Positions 24,334-31,044 of a stretch of 34,090 bases of DNA are shown here, piece after piece. Both the position numbers and the translations under genes were made by a program. The stretch's first letter is position 1. Each line of letters opens with the position of its first letter. This DNA comes from Rhodospirillaceae bacterium (lineage in GTDB: Bacteria > Pseudomonadota > Alphaproteobacteria > Dongiales > Dongiaceae). The stretch covers positions 1-34,090 of the forward strand of contig SSEL01000093.1 of NCBI GenBank assembly GCA_008012315.1, written 5' to 3'. The notes under the pieces are model-generated. The model was given only the letters and a program-made list of their open reading frames with translations, did not search any database and was not told the origin of the DNA.

Positions 24334-24543
24334 ATGATCAGTGAACAGGATGTTTATCGAAGCGCCTCCATCATGCTGCGCGACCGCAAGCCGGGCGATG
24401 CCCTCATGCAGGCGGCGGAGATGGTAGAAGCTTGCCGCGATCGGCGCGATACCGAAGGCCGCAACAACTGGATCCTCATCACGCTGGCGATCCAGGAGCT
24501 GGTCTATGAAAGACAGTCGCCGGGCACTCGCGGCGCGGCGTAA
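24334..24543 (+). CDS. Small helical protein of unknown function, 69 aa
   Basis: A 69-residue soluble protein. The pattern MISEQDVYRSASIMLRDRKP, then DALMQAAEMVEACRDRRDTEG, then NNWILITLAIQELV resembles a group of short alphaproteobacterial proteins that I loosely recall as DUF6961-like, in which three helices alternate with an xDGxxxWxxIxxAIxEL ending. The function is unknown. The start at 24334 is favoured by GAGGG six bases upstream. That ribosome binding site lies in a small CCTCA/TGAGG stem that could mask it. The gene stands alone between the ATP-grasp gene and the convergent GAF-GGDEF gene. Confidence 0.65.
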   Translation: MISEQDVYRSASIMLRDRKPGDALMQAAEMVEACRDRRDTEGRNNWILITLAIQELVYERQSPGTRGAA

Positions 24544-24607
24544 CGCTGTTTCAGCGGTCGGCGCTTCAGTTGCCGGCGCTTCAGCTTTCAGGCAGGTGCA
24601 TTGACCG

Positions 24608-24627
24608 GGCCGGGCTTCAACCCGGCC
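24608..24627. terminator. GC-rich stem-loop between convergent genes
   Basis: GGCCGGG (24608-24614) and CCCGGCC (24621-24627) pair around CTTCAA, only 12 bases beyond the stop of the GAF-GGDEF gene and 65 bases after the small gene at 24334-24543. It has no T-tract, so termination would be weak or factor-dependent. Confidence 0.4.
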
Positions 24628-24638
24628 GGCGATGTGCA

Positions 24639-25661
24639 TCAATGCGGGCTGCTGGCTTCAACGCGATTGCGGCCCTGGCGCTTGGCTTCGTAGAGCGCGT
24701 GATCGGCCTGCTGCAGCGCCTCGTCCAGGGACATGTCACCGGTGATCTGGCAGACGCCGATGCTGATGGTCAGGCCGAAGGTCTTGCCGTCGGCGGCGAG
24801 TTCGATCGTCTCGACCGATTCACGCAGCCGCTCGGCGGCCGACACCGCCGAGCGCAAATCGGCATGCGGCAGGAGGAGCGCGAATTCCTCGCCGCCGATC
24901 CGGCCCAGCAATGTCTCCGGCCGCGCCGCCCGCTTCAACTGGCGGACCGTTTCCACCAGCGCGCGATCGCCGCTCTCATGGCCATAGGTGTCGTTGATCC
25001 TCTTGAAGTGATCGATATCCGCCATCATCAGGCTGATCGCCTGGCCATAGCGGCGGGCGCGGGCGATCTCGTGTTCGGCGCGGGCGAGGAACTGGCGGCG
25101 ATTGCCGGCGCCGGTCAGTGAATCGAGACCCGCCAGGCGCTGCAGATCGATATTGGCGCGGTGCAATTCCAATTCATCGACGACGATGGCGGCGAGGTCT
25201 TCCAGCATGGTGCGATGTTCGGCCGACAGCGATCGCGGCTTGCGGTCGATCACGCAGAGGGCGCCGAGCCGGTGCCCTTCGCGCGATTTCAACGGCGCCC
25301 CGGCATAGAAACGGATATGGGGCGCGCCGGTGACCAATGGATTATCGGCGAAACGCCGGTCGACGGCGGCATCTTCCACCACCATGAGATCGTCATCCTG
25401 GATCGCGAGGCCGCAGAAGGCGAGCGAGCGCGGCGTCTCGGCAACATCCAGCCCCTCGCGGGCCTTGATCCATTGGCGCTCCGCATCGACCAGGGAGATA
25501 AGCGAGATCGGCATGTTCAGCGAATTCGCGGCAATCTTGACGATCCGGTCAAATTGCGGTTCGGCCGGCGTGTCGAGAATCTCGAAGGACTGCAGCGCGT
25601 GAAGCCGCTGTCGTTCGAGATGCGAAGAGGCCAATAATGGCGCGTCCTGGTCGACAGGCAT
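24639..25661 (-). CDS. GAF-GGDEF diguanylate cyclase
   Basis: A 340-residue cytosolic protein. The GAF domain (about residues 30-165) has FDRIVKIAANSLNMPISLIS, WIKAREGLDVAETPR, SLAFCGLAI and GHRLGALCVIDRKPR, a form common in GAF domains fused to cyclases. The GGDEF domain (about 172-335) has DSLTGAGNRR, MADIDHFKRINDTYGHESGD and an active GGEEF at 256-260, so it should make cyclic di-GMP. The usual RxxD inhibition site reads RPET (247-250), with threonine in place of aspartate, so product feedback through this site is probably lost. GGGGGGAG lies just upstream of ATG. It has no membrane segment. It is the second cyclase in the window, and no phosphodiesterase is present. Confidence 0.92.
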   Translation of the reverse strand: MPVDQDAPLLASSHLERQRLHALQSFEILDTPAEPQFDRIVKIAANSLNMPISLISLVDAERQWIKAREGLDVAETPRSLAFCGLAIQDDDLMVVEDAAVDRRFADNPLVTGAPHIRFYAGAPLKSREGHRLGALCVIDRKPRSLSAEHRTMLEDLAAIVVDELELHRANIDLQRLAGLDSLTGAGNRRQFLARAEHEIARARRYGQAISLMMADIDHFKRINDTYGHESGDRALVETVRQLKRAARPETLLGRIGGEEFALLLPHADLRSAVSAAERLRESVETIELAADGKTFGLTISIGVCQITGDMSLDEALQQADHALYEAKRQGRNRVEASSPH

Positions 25662-25889
25662 CTAATCTCCCCCCTTTTCAACCCAAGGCCGGTTTTTCCG
25701 GCCGGCTTGTGGGACGGACCGTGTAGATGAACGGGAGTCTAACGTTACCCGCTTCGACCGGTTCGTCTCGCCCGACGATTTTCGCTGCTTGCCGGGTTCA
25801 CGTCTCAGTGAGGAAGATAAGCAGTCCGTCGATTCGACATCAAGCTGAAGCGGAGCCGAAACAATCTCTTTTATCGGCCGCGCCGAAGG

Positions 25890-26639
25890 TCAGCCGGTCA
25901 GCAGCTGGCCGCCATCGGCAACGACGGTCTGGCCGGTGATCCAGCTCGCCAGGGGAGAGGCGAGGAATATAGCCACATTGGCAATCTCTTCCGCGCGGCC
26001 ATAGCGTCCGAAAGGAATGGAGTCCAGCGTGGCCTTATAGAGATCGGGGTCCGTCGTCTTGCAGCTTTCCCAATAACCGCCGGGAAATTCGACCGAGCCC
26101 GGGGCGATGCAATTGACCCGAATGGCCTTAGCCGCCAGCACCAGCGCCTGCGAGGTCGTGTATTGAATCAGCGCCGCCTTCGCTGCCGCGTAAGCCGGGG
26201 TGCGGGCAGAGGCGCGCAGGCCGGAGATCGATGAGATATTGATGATCGAGGCATGGCCGGATCGCGCGAGATGCGGCAAAGCGGCATCGGCCGCGCGCAC
26301 CGCCGCCATCACATCGACCGCCAGGCAATCCTTCCAGGCATCGACCGTCTCGTCGGAAAAACCCGTCGCATTGTTGATCAGCACATCGATGCCGCCCAGC
26401 GCGGCGGCTGCTTCGGCAATATAGCGCTGGATCGCCTGGGCATCGGCGAGATCGCAAATCGCGGCATGTACTTTGCCGCTCTGCCGTGACAACTCGGTTT
26501 CCGTTTGCCGCAGGCTGCTTTCGCCGCGCGCGCAGATCGACACCGCCGCCCCTTTCCCGGCAAAAGCCAGCGCCGTCGCCCGGCCGATGCCGCGGCTGCC
26601 GCCGGTGACGACGACTTTATATCCCGTGAAATCGAGCAT
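25890..26639 (-). CDS. Short-chain dehydrogenase/reductase (SDR)
   Basis: A 249-residue classical SDR. The NAD(P)-binding motif is VVVTGGSRGIG (residues 9-19), followed by CDLAD (about 62-66), the structural NNAT (89-92), and the catalytic Ser137, Tyr150 and Lys154 (ISSISG and PAYAAAK). The C-terminal CIAPGSVEFPGG and ITGQTVVADGGQLL are typical of FabG-like reductases. The asparagine of the catalytic tetrad appears as aspartate (LAVDV, D109). Arg16 after the glycine motif suggests NADP preference, tentatively. The substrate is unknown. ATG at 26639 is chosen because AAGGAATCC precedes it and the fold starts there. The flanking intergenic DNA is repeat-rich. It has no operon partner. Confidence 0.9.
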   Translation of the reverse strand: MLDFTGYKVVVTGGSRGIGRATALAFAGKGAAVSICARGESSLRQTETELSRQSGKVHAAICDLADAQAIQRYIAEAAAALGGIDVLINNATGFSDETVDAWKDCLAVDVMAAVRAADAALPHLARSGHASIINISSISGLRASARTPAYAAAKAALIQYTTSQALVLAAKAIRVNCIAPGSVEFPGGYWESCKTTDPDLYKATLDSIPFGRYGRAEEIANVAIFLASPLASWITGQTVVADGGQLLTG

Positions 26640-26694
26640 GCCGGATTCCTTCGCGCGTTTGAGCGGCCCATCAATATCACGCCGCAACAAACAC

Positions 26695-27048
26695 TGTCAC
26701 CGGCCATCGCACGACGTAACAGCACGCCACCGCCAATCATCAGCCGCGCCGATGGACCCTCGGGTCGAGCCCGAGGGTGACAAGCGAGACTGGCGGCGGC
26801 AGCCTGCGACCGCATCGATCGCGCTGTCATTGGCCATTGCACCACGCCAAAGACAAACAAGATTGTCATCCACTCTGTCACCGGCCATCGCACAGCGCCA
26901 AACGCAAACAAGGTTGTCACCCCGGCCTTGAGCCGGGGTCCATGGTTGAAGCCGCGCGCGACAGTAAAGAGCGCAATGATCCGCTACAGCACAGCCACCA
27001 ATCATCAGCCGCGCCGCTGGGCCCCGGCTCAAGGCCAGGGTGACAAGC
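26695..27048. repeat. Cluster of REP-like palindromes and module A copies
   Basis: Palindromes: ACCCTCGGG/CCCGAGGGT at 26756-26778, ACCCCGGC/GCCGGGGT at 26919-26939, and a decayed copy GCCCCGGC/GCCAGGGT at 27021-27041. Module A copies at 26825-26870 and 26876-26921 lie in tandem 51 bases apart, and the second runs into the palindrome at 26919, just as the 17755 copy does. The modular organisation suggests one composite element that has been duplicated. Confidence 0.75.
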
Positions 27049-27201
27049 GAGAATGAGCTTGGCGCCGTGCGAAAGCCCGCCGTGTCGCCGTGGTGTAAAT
27101 GTGGCGCCAGGAGCGGGGCGGATTCCCGGCATGTCGGTCGGCCGGCGATTATGCTATCATGCTGCATCAGGGATTGGCGGCGTTGAGCATGCCGCCGCGC
27201 T

Positions 27202-27270
27202 GCGGATCTGCCGCCAGGAATCTACCGCGGAGGGATCTGCCGCAGGGGGATCGACCACCGGGGGATCGGC
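27202..27270 (+). repeat. Degenerate 15-bp tandem repeat before the 27272 start
   Basis: Three clear 15-base units run from 27226 to 27270, sharing G(G)GGATC followed by TGCC, GACC or GGCC. Two more decayed units lie to the left. The last unit supplies GGGGGAT, the ribosome binding site of the gene at 27272. If translation began upstream, the repeats would encode a Gly/Ser/Thr/Ala-rich segment. Confidence 0.6.
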
Positions 27271-27271
27271 C

Positions 27272-27883
27272 ATGGGCGGTGTCGGGGAAACGGGCGCATC
27301 TCGCTTTGCCAAGTTTAAGCAGGCCGTGGCCCGGCTGCTTTCCAGGCCCAGGCGGCTGCTGGGCGATCTCTGGTTCTCGGTGCTCTTTGTTCTCGCCATC
27401 GCCGGCTTGCTGCTGGCGGCCGTCATCGCCGTGATCCTGGCGCCGGTCACCGTGGTTTTCTGGGCGGTGGTGCGGCTCTGCTACTGGCTCGCGGGCCGCG
27501 CGGCGATGTGGTACCGGCCAGACGGCGCGGGCCGGCTGCATCGCTGGCCCTGGCTGGTCAATCTGCTGCTCTTCGCCGCCATCTTCGCCTTGGTCTTCCG
27601 GGGCGGCCTGCCGCTCATTCTCTGGTCGCTGGGCAAATATCTCGGCTGGCTCGTCGATCTGAGCTGGCCGGTCAGCGGCTATCTCATCACGCCGCTTGTG
27701 GCATCCTGCAATAATGGCGATTGCGAGAAGACCGTCATCGCCTGGCTGTCGAGCAATGATGCGACGGCACATCTCTGGTTCGGCTGGATCGCGGCGGCGC
27801 TGCTGGCCGCTGCGACGATCTTCGTGTTCCGGCGCGTGACCGGCGAGGCGAAACGCCTGTCGATGCTGGAGGCCGGCAACTGA
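27272..27883 (+). CDS. Membrane protein overlapping the DUF2235 hydrolase gene
   Basis: A 203-residue inner-membrane protein with about four or five hydrophobic helices (roughly residues 33-55, 56-75, 93-109, 112-127 and 167-187), a basic cytoplasmic N-terminus and a loop containing CNNGDC (about 146-151) that may form a disulfide. I do not recognise a family. ATG at 27272 is preferred because GGGGGAT lies seven bases upstream; the frame stays open back to 27053, but the added residues look non-coding. Its stop overlaps the DUF2235 start by one base (TGATG), so the two are translationally coupled and probably function together. It may anchor, or guard against, the hydrolase; both are inferences. 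Confidence 0.75.
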   Translation: MGGVGETGASRFAKFKQAVARLLSRPRRLLGDLWFSVLFVLAIAGLLLAAVIAVILAPVTVVFWAVVRLCYWLAGRAAMWYRPDGAGRLHRWPWLVNLLLFAAIFALVFRGGLPLILWSLGKYLGWLVDLSWPVSGYLITPLVASCNNGDCEKTVIAWLSSNDATAHLWFGWIAAALLAAATIFVFRRVTGEAKRLSMLEAGN

Positions 27884-29724
27884 TGGCGCGGGCGGATGTC
27901 TTCCTGGTCGGCCGCCAGCGGGCGAAGGCCTGGCTCGGTGTCGCCACGCAAGTGCAGACCGGTCCCTGGCAAGTCCCGGTGATTCCGCCGAGCGGCCCGC
28001 CGACCGGCAAGGCCATCGTCATCTGCTGCGACGGCACCGCCAATGACCCGAAGCAGATGGAGGGGGAGGTCGCTTCCCCGACCAATGTCTATCGCCTCTA
28101 CGAGGCGCTGACCGACGACACGCAATTCGGCACCAGCCAGATCACCTGGTACGATCCCGGCATCGGCACCGGCACTTCGAAAACCGCGCGCCGGGCCGGC
28201 TGGCTCAGCCGGATCGCAAGCAAGATCGGCGACCTGCTGCCCGACTGGATTCCCGTCGCGACCGACCGCGCGCTGAAGGCGCTGGAAGGGGCGACCGGCA
28301 TCTGGATCGAGGAGAATATCGCCCAGGGCTATCGCGAGATCGTGCGCAATTACGAGCCGGGCGATCGCATCTATATCTTCGGCTTTTCGCGCGGCGCCTA
28401 TACCGCGCGCTGCATCGCCGGCGTCATCCAGCGATGCGGCCTGCTGCTGCCGGAGAATATCCGCTTCACCGGCGATGCGATCACGCTCTATCGCCGGCGC
28501 AAGGACAATGCCATCGCGCCCTTGTTGAAACCGGATGTCATTCATCCGCCGGAAACGATCCGCATTCACGTGCTGGGCCTGTGGGATACGGTCGCCTCGC
28601 TCGGCCTGCCGCTTTGGGGCTGGTGGTTCCGGCTCGGCGCCTTCTGGCGCAACAAGAATCTCGACACCAATCCCGCCGCGATCTGCGAGCATGTCTATCA
28701 CGCCATGTCGATGGACGAGCAGCGCTCGCAATTCTTTCCCACCGTCACGACGCCCGACCTCTCGATCCCGCCGGTCGAGCAGACGGTCCGGCAGATCTGG
28801 TTTCGCGGTGCCCATGCCGATATCGGCGGCGGCTACGCCAGCCGCAGCCTGGGCGATATCGGCCTGGAATGGATGCTGCAGATCGCCCGGCATCACGGTT
28901 TGAAGATCCGCCACGACATCGACTCCATCCAGTTCCTGCCCGGCGATTTGCCGGTCTGCCCGAAGGCCGATCCGATGGGCAAGATGCATGACGAGATCAA
29001 GTCGCAGCCGAGCTGGATCTATTTCGGCAGTTGGCCGCGCTGGGCGCCGGTGCCGCGGCCGGGCTGGTCGGATCCCTTCCAGGAGGCCTGCATCACCCGG
29101 TTCGGCCTGCCGCATCTCCTGGTCTATCGCCGCGCCTTGCTGGCGGTGGCATTGTGGCAGCGGCGCAAGCAGCATGACGGCATCGCACCGGAAATCGATG
29201 CCTCGCTGGCGCGCGACGGGCTGGTCTTCCTGGAGATCGGGCAGAAGCTTCGGGTGAAGGTATCGGCCCGCACGGTCTGGAACCGCACCGGCATCGTCTT
29301 CGAAAGTGCAGCACTCTACCGCGTCGCCTATATCGGCGGCACCTGGTCCGATGCCGAAAAGCGCGCCTGCGGCCCGGCCGGGCAACAGAATGCCGGCATC
29401 GATCTCGGCCGTCATCTTATCGGCCACGGCCTGCGCCTGCCCGGCGCCGATCGGATGCAGCTGATCGGCCATGTCGCCCATCCGCGTCCCTGGCGCGTCG
29501 CCGAATTCGGCTTTCGCATGCTGCTGAAACTGCTGTTCCGGCGCGATCCGGTGCCGATGCGCAAATCGCTGCTGCCGCTGGGCCGCAGGATGAGCCGGCC
29601 GCGCGATGAAATCCATATCCTCAATCTCGCCCATGGCGGCCTGTTCTATCTCTTCGCCAATGACGCCTGGGCCGCCTATCGCGACAATAGCGGCGCGATC
29701 GAGCTGGAGATCGAGCGTGTCTAG
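27883..29724 (+). CDS. DUF2235 alpha/beta-hydrolase (Tle1-like phospholipase fold)
   Basis: A 613-residue protein with the DUF2235 fold shared with type VI secretion phospholipase effectors Tle1. The N-terminal VICCDGTAND (about residues 46-55) opens the domain. The nucleophile elbow is IFGFSRGAYTARC (Ser169), followed by LGLWDTVAS (Asp235) and WFRGAHADIGGGY (His311), giving a plausible Ser-Asp-His triad. No signal peptide, VgrG, PAAR or other secretion gene is present, so use as an effector is unproven; a housekeeping lipid hydrolase is equally possible. The start overlaps the preceding membrane-protein stop. The gene ends at an amber codon, TAG at 29722-29724, after which the same reading frame stays open with good codon bias to 30318. 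The DUF2235 core itself is complete. Confidence 0.85.
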   Translation: MARADVFLVGRQRAKAWLGVATQVQTGPWQVPVIPPSGPPTGKAIVICCDGTANDPKQMEGEVASPTNVYRLYEALTDDTQFGTSQITWYDPGIGTGTSKTARRAGWLSRIASKIGDLLPDWIPVATDRALKALEGATGIWIEENIAQGYREIVRNYEPGDRIYIFGFSRGAYTARCIAGVIQRCGLLLPENIRFTGDAITLYRRRKDNAIAPLLKPDVIHPPETIRIHVLGLWDTVASLGLPLWGWWFRLGAFWRNKNLDTNPAAICEHVYHAMSMDEQRSQFFPTVTTPDLSIPPVEQTVRQIWFRGAHADIGGGYASRSLGDIGLEWMLQIARHHGLKIRHDIDSIQFLPGDLPVCPKADPMGKMHDEIKSQPSWIYFGSWPRWAPVPRPGWSDPFQEACITRFGLPHLLVYRRALLAVALWQRRKQHDGIAPEIDASLARDGLVFLEIGQKLRVKVSARTVWNRTGIVFESAALYRVAYIGGTWSDAEKRACGPAGQQNAGIDLGRHLIGHGLRLPGADRMQLIGHVAHPRPWRVAEFGFRMLLKLLFRRDPVPMRKSLLPLGRRMSRPRDEIHILNLAHGGLFYLFANDAWAAYRDNSGAIELEIERV

Positions 29725-29754
29725 CGGATTCCGCCGGATGCCGATTTCTATACC

Positions 29755-30318
29755 GTGACGCCGCGCGGCGAGGTGGTGCCGAAGGACGACACGCCGGATG
29801 ACCTGCGCGATCTGGTCGAGCGGCGCAGCGCGGCGATCCGCGCAGGCGGCCTGCAGAAGACCTGGCCCGACCTTTCCCCGCCGGATATCTTCCGGGAATT
29901 CGCTCCCGGTGCCGTCATGCAGCTCGGCGATGAACTTGCTGTCGTGCCGGGGGAGGAAGCCGGCGGCAGCTACGTGCCTGCGTCATCGGCCGGCGGTGAA
30001 GCGATGGCGGTCGAGCTGAGATCGCCGGTCGAGAGCGATGCCGCCCCTGAGGCCGCCTCCGAAATAGCCCCGGCGGCGATTGCGTTTCCTGACGCGCTCG
30101 GCGGTCTTTCCGGCAGGAGCATCGGGGTCACGCGGCCGGCGCTGGATATCGCCGGGCTCGATGCGGAACTGGCGGCCCGGCTCGATGCCCTGGCTGCCGG
30201 TGAGGGGGCTGCCGGTGAAGGCGGGACGGGTGACCGGCGTGGCTTTGCCCGGCGCCGCGCGGCGGGCCGCTATCTGCGCTCACCCTGGTCGGTCGACTGG
30301 ACGCGCGCGGAAAGCTGA
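29755..30318 (+). CDS. Open frame continuing from the DUF2235 gene past an amber stop (separate gene, read-through tail or broken end)
   Basis: A 187-codon frame from GTG 29755 that is in the same phase as the DUF2235 gene. Codons immediately after the TAG (RIPPDADFYTVTPRGEVVPK) already show coding bias, yet there is no ribosome binding site before the GTG. This suggests that the frame was once, or still is, the C-terminal part of one 811-codon protein. The product is acidic at first (DDTPDDLRDLVERR), with a PDLSPPDIFREF segment. It then becomes Ala/Gly/Glu-rich and probably disordered, ending in a short basic stretch, YLRSPWSVDW. It has no known domain and no membrane helix. It could be a separate small gene with a poor start. 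Confidence 0.5.
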   Translation: MTPRGEVVPKDDTPDDLRDLVERRSAAIRAGGLQKTWPDLSPPDIFREFAPGAVMQLGDELAVVPGEEAGGSYVPASSAGGEAMAVELRSPVESDAAPEAASEIAPAAIAFPDALGGLSGRSIGVTRPALDIAGLDAELAARLDALAAGEGAAGEGGTGDRRGFARRRAAGRYLRSPWSVDWTRAES

Positions 30319-30411
30319 GGCCGGCGGCATCGGCCGCACATCGAAGCCTTTCCGACTTTCTTTTATTGTCAATCGGTTAAGCGCGACGGCAAAAAAGCTC
30401 TGCCGCGCTGC

Positions 30412-30437
30412 GTAACGCCATGGCCCGGTCCGGCGAA
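30412..30437 (+). promoter_or_regulatory. ECF-type promoter candidate GTAACG-N16-CGAA upstream of msrB
   Basis: GTAACG (30412-30417), 16 bases, then CGAA (30434-30437). This differs at one base from the GTAACC-N16-CGAA motif that I recall for the Caulobacter ECF sigma factor SigF. It is 74 bases before the msrB ATG. GTAACG recurs at 30448-30453 but without a matching -10. The regulator and its gene are not in the window. Confidence 0.45.
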
Positions 30438-30511
30438 TGGAATAGACGTAACGCCCAGACGTCTTATGAACCGGACATCATATCAGGACGTCAGTCGATT
30501 GGAGGTTGCTC

Positions 30512-31042
30512 ATGTTGTCACGACGCATGGTTCTGAGCGGGACGGTTTTCGGTCTTGCGGGTGCCGTTGCTTTCTGGCGGGCCGGATCGCTACAGGCGGG
30601 ATCGCTCCTGGCGCAAGACACCGCCGCCGCCGATACGGCCAAAGAGAGCTTCGCCGTCACCCATAGCGAGGCGGAATGGCGCAAGCTGCTGAGTGCCGAT
30701 CAATATGCGGTGCTGCGCGAGGCGGCGACCGAGCGGCCTTTCAGCAGCCCGCTGCTGCATGAGGAGCGGCGCGGCAATTTCGATTGCGCCGGCTGCGACC
30801 TCGCGCTGTTTTCCTCCACCACGAAATTCGACAGCGGCACCGGCTGGCCCAGCTTCTGGGCGCCGCTGGAGAACGCGGTCGGCACCACGCGGGATACGGC
30901 TTTCGGCATGGTGCGGACGGCGGTTCATTGCAGCCGCTGCGGCGGCCATCTCGGCCATGTCTTCGATGATGGGCCGCAGCCGACCGGCTTGCGGTACTGC
31001 ATGAACGGCCTTGCCATGACCTTCAAAGCGGTTGCGGCCTGA
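30512..31042 (+). CDS. msrB: Exported peptide-methionine (R)-S-oxide reductase MsrB
   Basis: A 176-residue enzyme that reduces methionine-R-sulfoxide in proteins. The N-terminus MLSRRMVLSGTVFGLAGAVA resembles a Tat signal with its twin arginine, so a periplasmic location is likely; mature sequence begins near residue 36. The zinc site is C92/C95 (FDCAGC) and C140/C143 (HCSRCGG), and the catalytic cysteine is C163 (RYCMN), with GTGWPSF and HLGHVFDDGPQPTG as family blocks. The position that holds the resolving cysteine in two-cysteine MsrBs (SGCGWPSF) is threonine (T110), so regeneration needs another thiol. GGAGG precedes ATG at 30512 by seven bases; the TTG at 30506 is rejected. The DipZ gene starts two bases after the stop. 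Confidence 0.93.
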   Translation: MLSRRMVLSGTVFGLAGAVAFWRAGSLQAGSLLAQDTAAADTAKESFAVTHSEAEWRKLLSADQYAVLREAATERPFSSPLLHEERRGNFDCAGCDLALFSSTTKFDSGTGWPSFWAPLENAVGTTRDTAFGMVRTAVHCSRCGGHLGHVFDDGPQPTGLRYCMNGLAMTFKAVAA

Positions 31043-31044
31043 TC

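Larger units (their letters stand above)
26640..27271. other. Repeat-rich intergenic region upstream of the DUF2235 operon
   Basis: These 632 bases hold no convincing gene. They contain three palindromes of the window-wide family (26756-26778, 26919-26939, 27021-27041), three copies of the module that starts TGTCACCGGCCAT (26695, 26825, 26876), a perfect 19-base repeat CCAATCATCAGCCGCGCCG at 26733-26751 and 26998-27016, and 15-base repeats next to the 27272 start. TGCTATCAT at 27152-27160 could be an extended -10 box. Confidence 0.6.

Noticed and set aside
24232..24642. Minus-strand frame overlapping the small gene at 24334
   Set aside because: The codon pattern is unlike neighbouring genes, there is no ribosome binding site, and the product has no coherent features; the plus-strand 69-residue protein is better supported.
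25687..25703. GGCCGG/CCGGCC stem between the GGDEF and SDR genes as a terminator
   Set aside because: The stem is short, has no T-tract on the strand that would need it, and lies about 190 bases from the SDR stop; not specific in GC-rich DNA.
26695..27048. Repeats at 26.7-27.0 kb as a CRISPR array
   Set aside because: Spacing is irregular, repeats are palindromes in both orientations and found elsewhere singly, and no cas genes are present.
27679..29634. 651-codon minus-strand frame opposite the DUF2235 gene
   Set aside because: No domain or start signal; the plus strand carries the DUF2235 catalytic motifs and is coupled to its neighbour.
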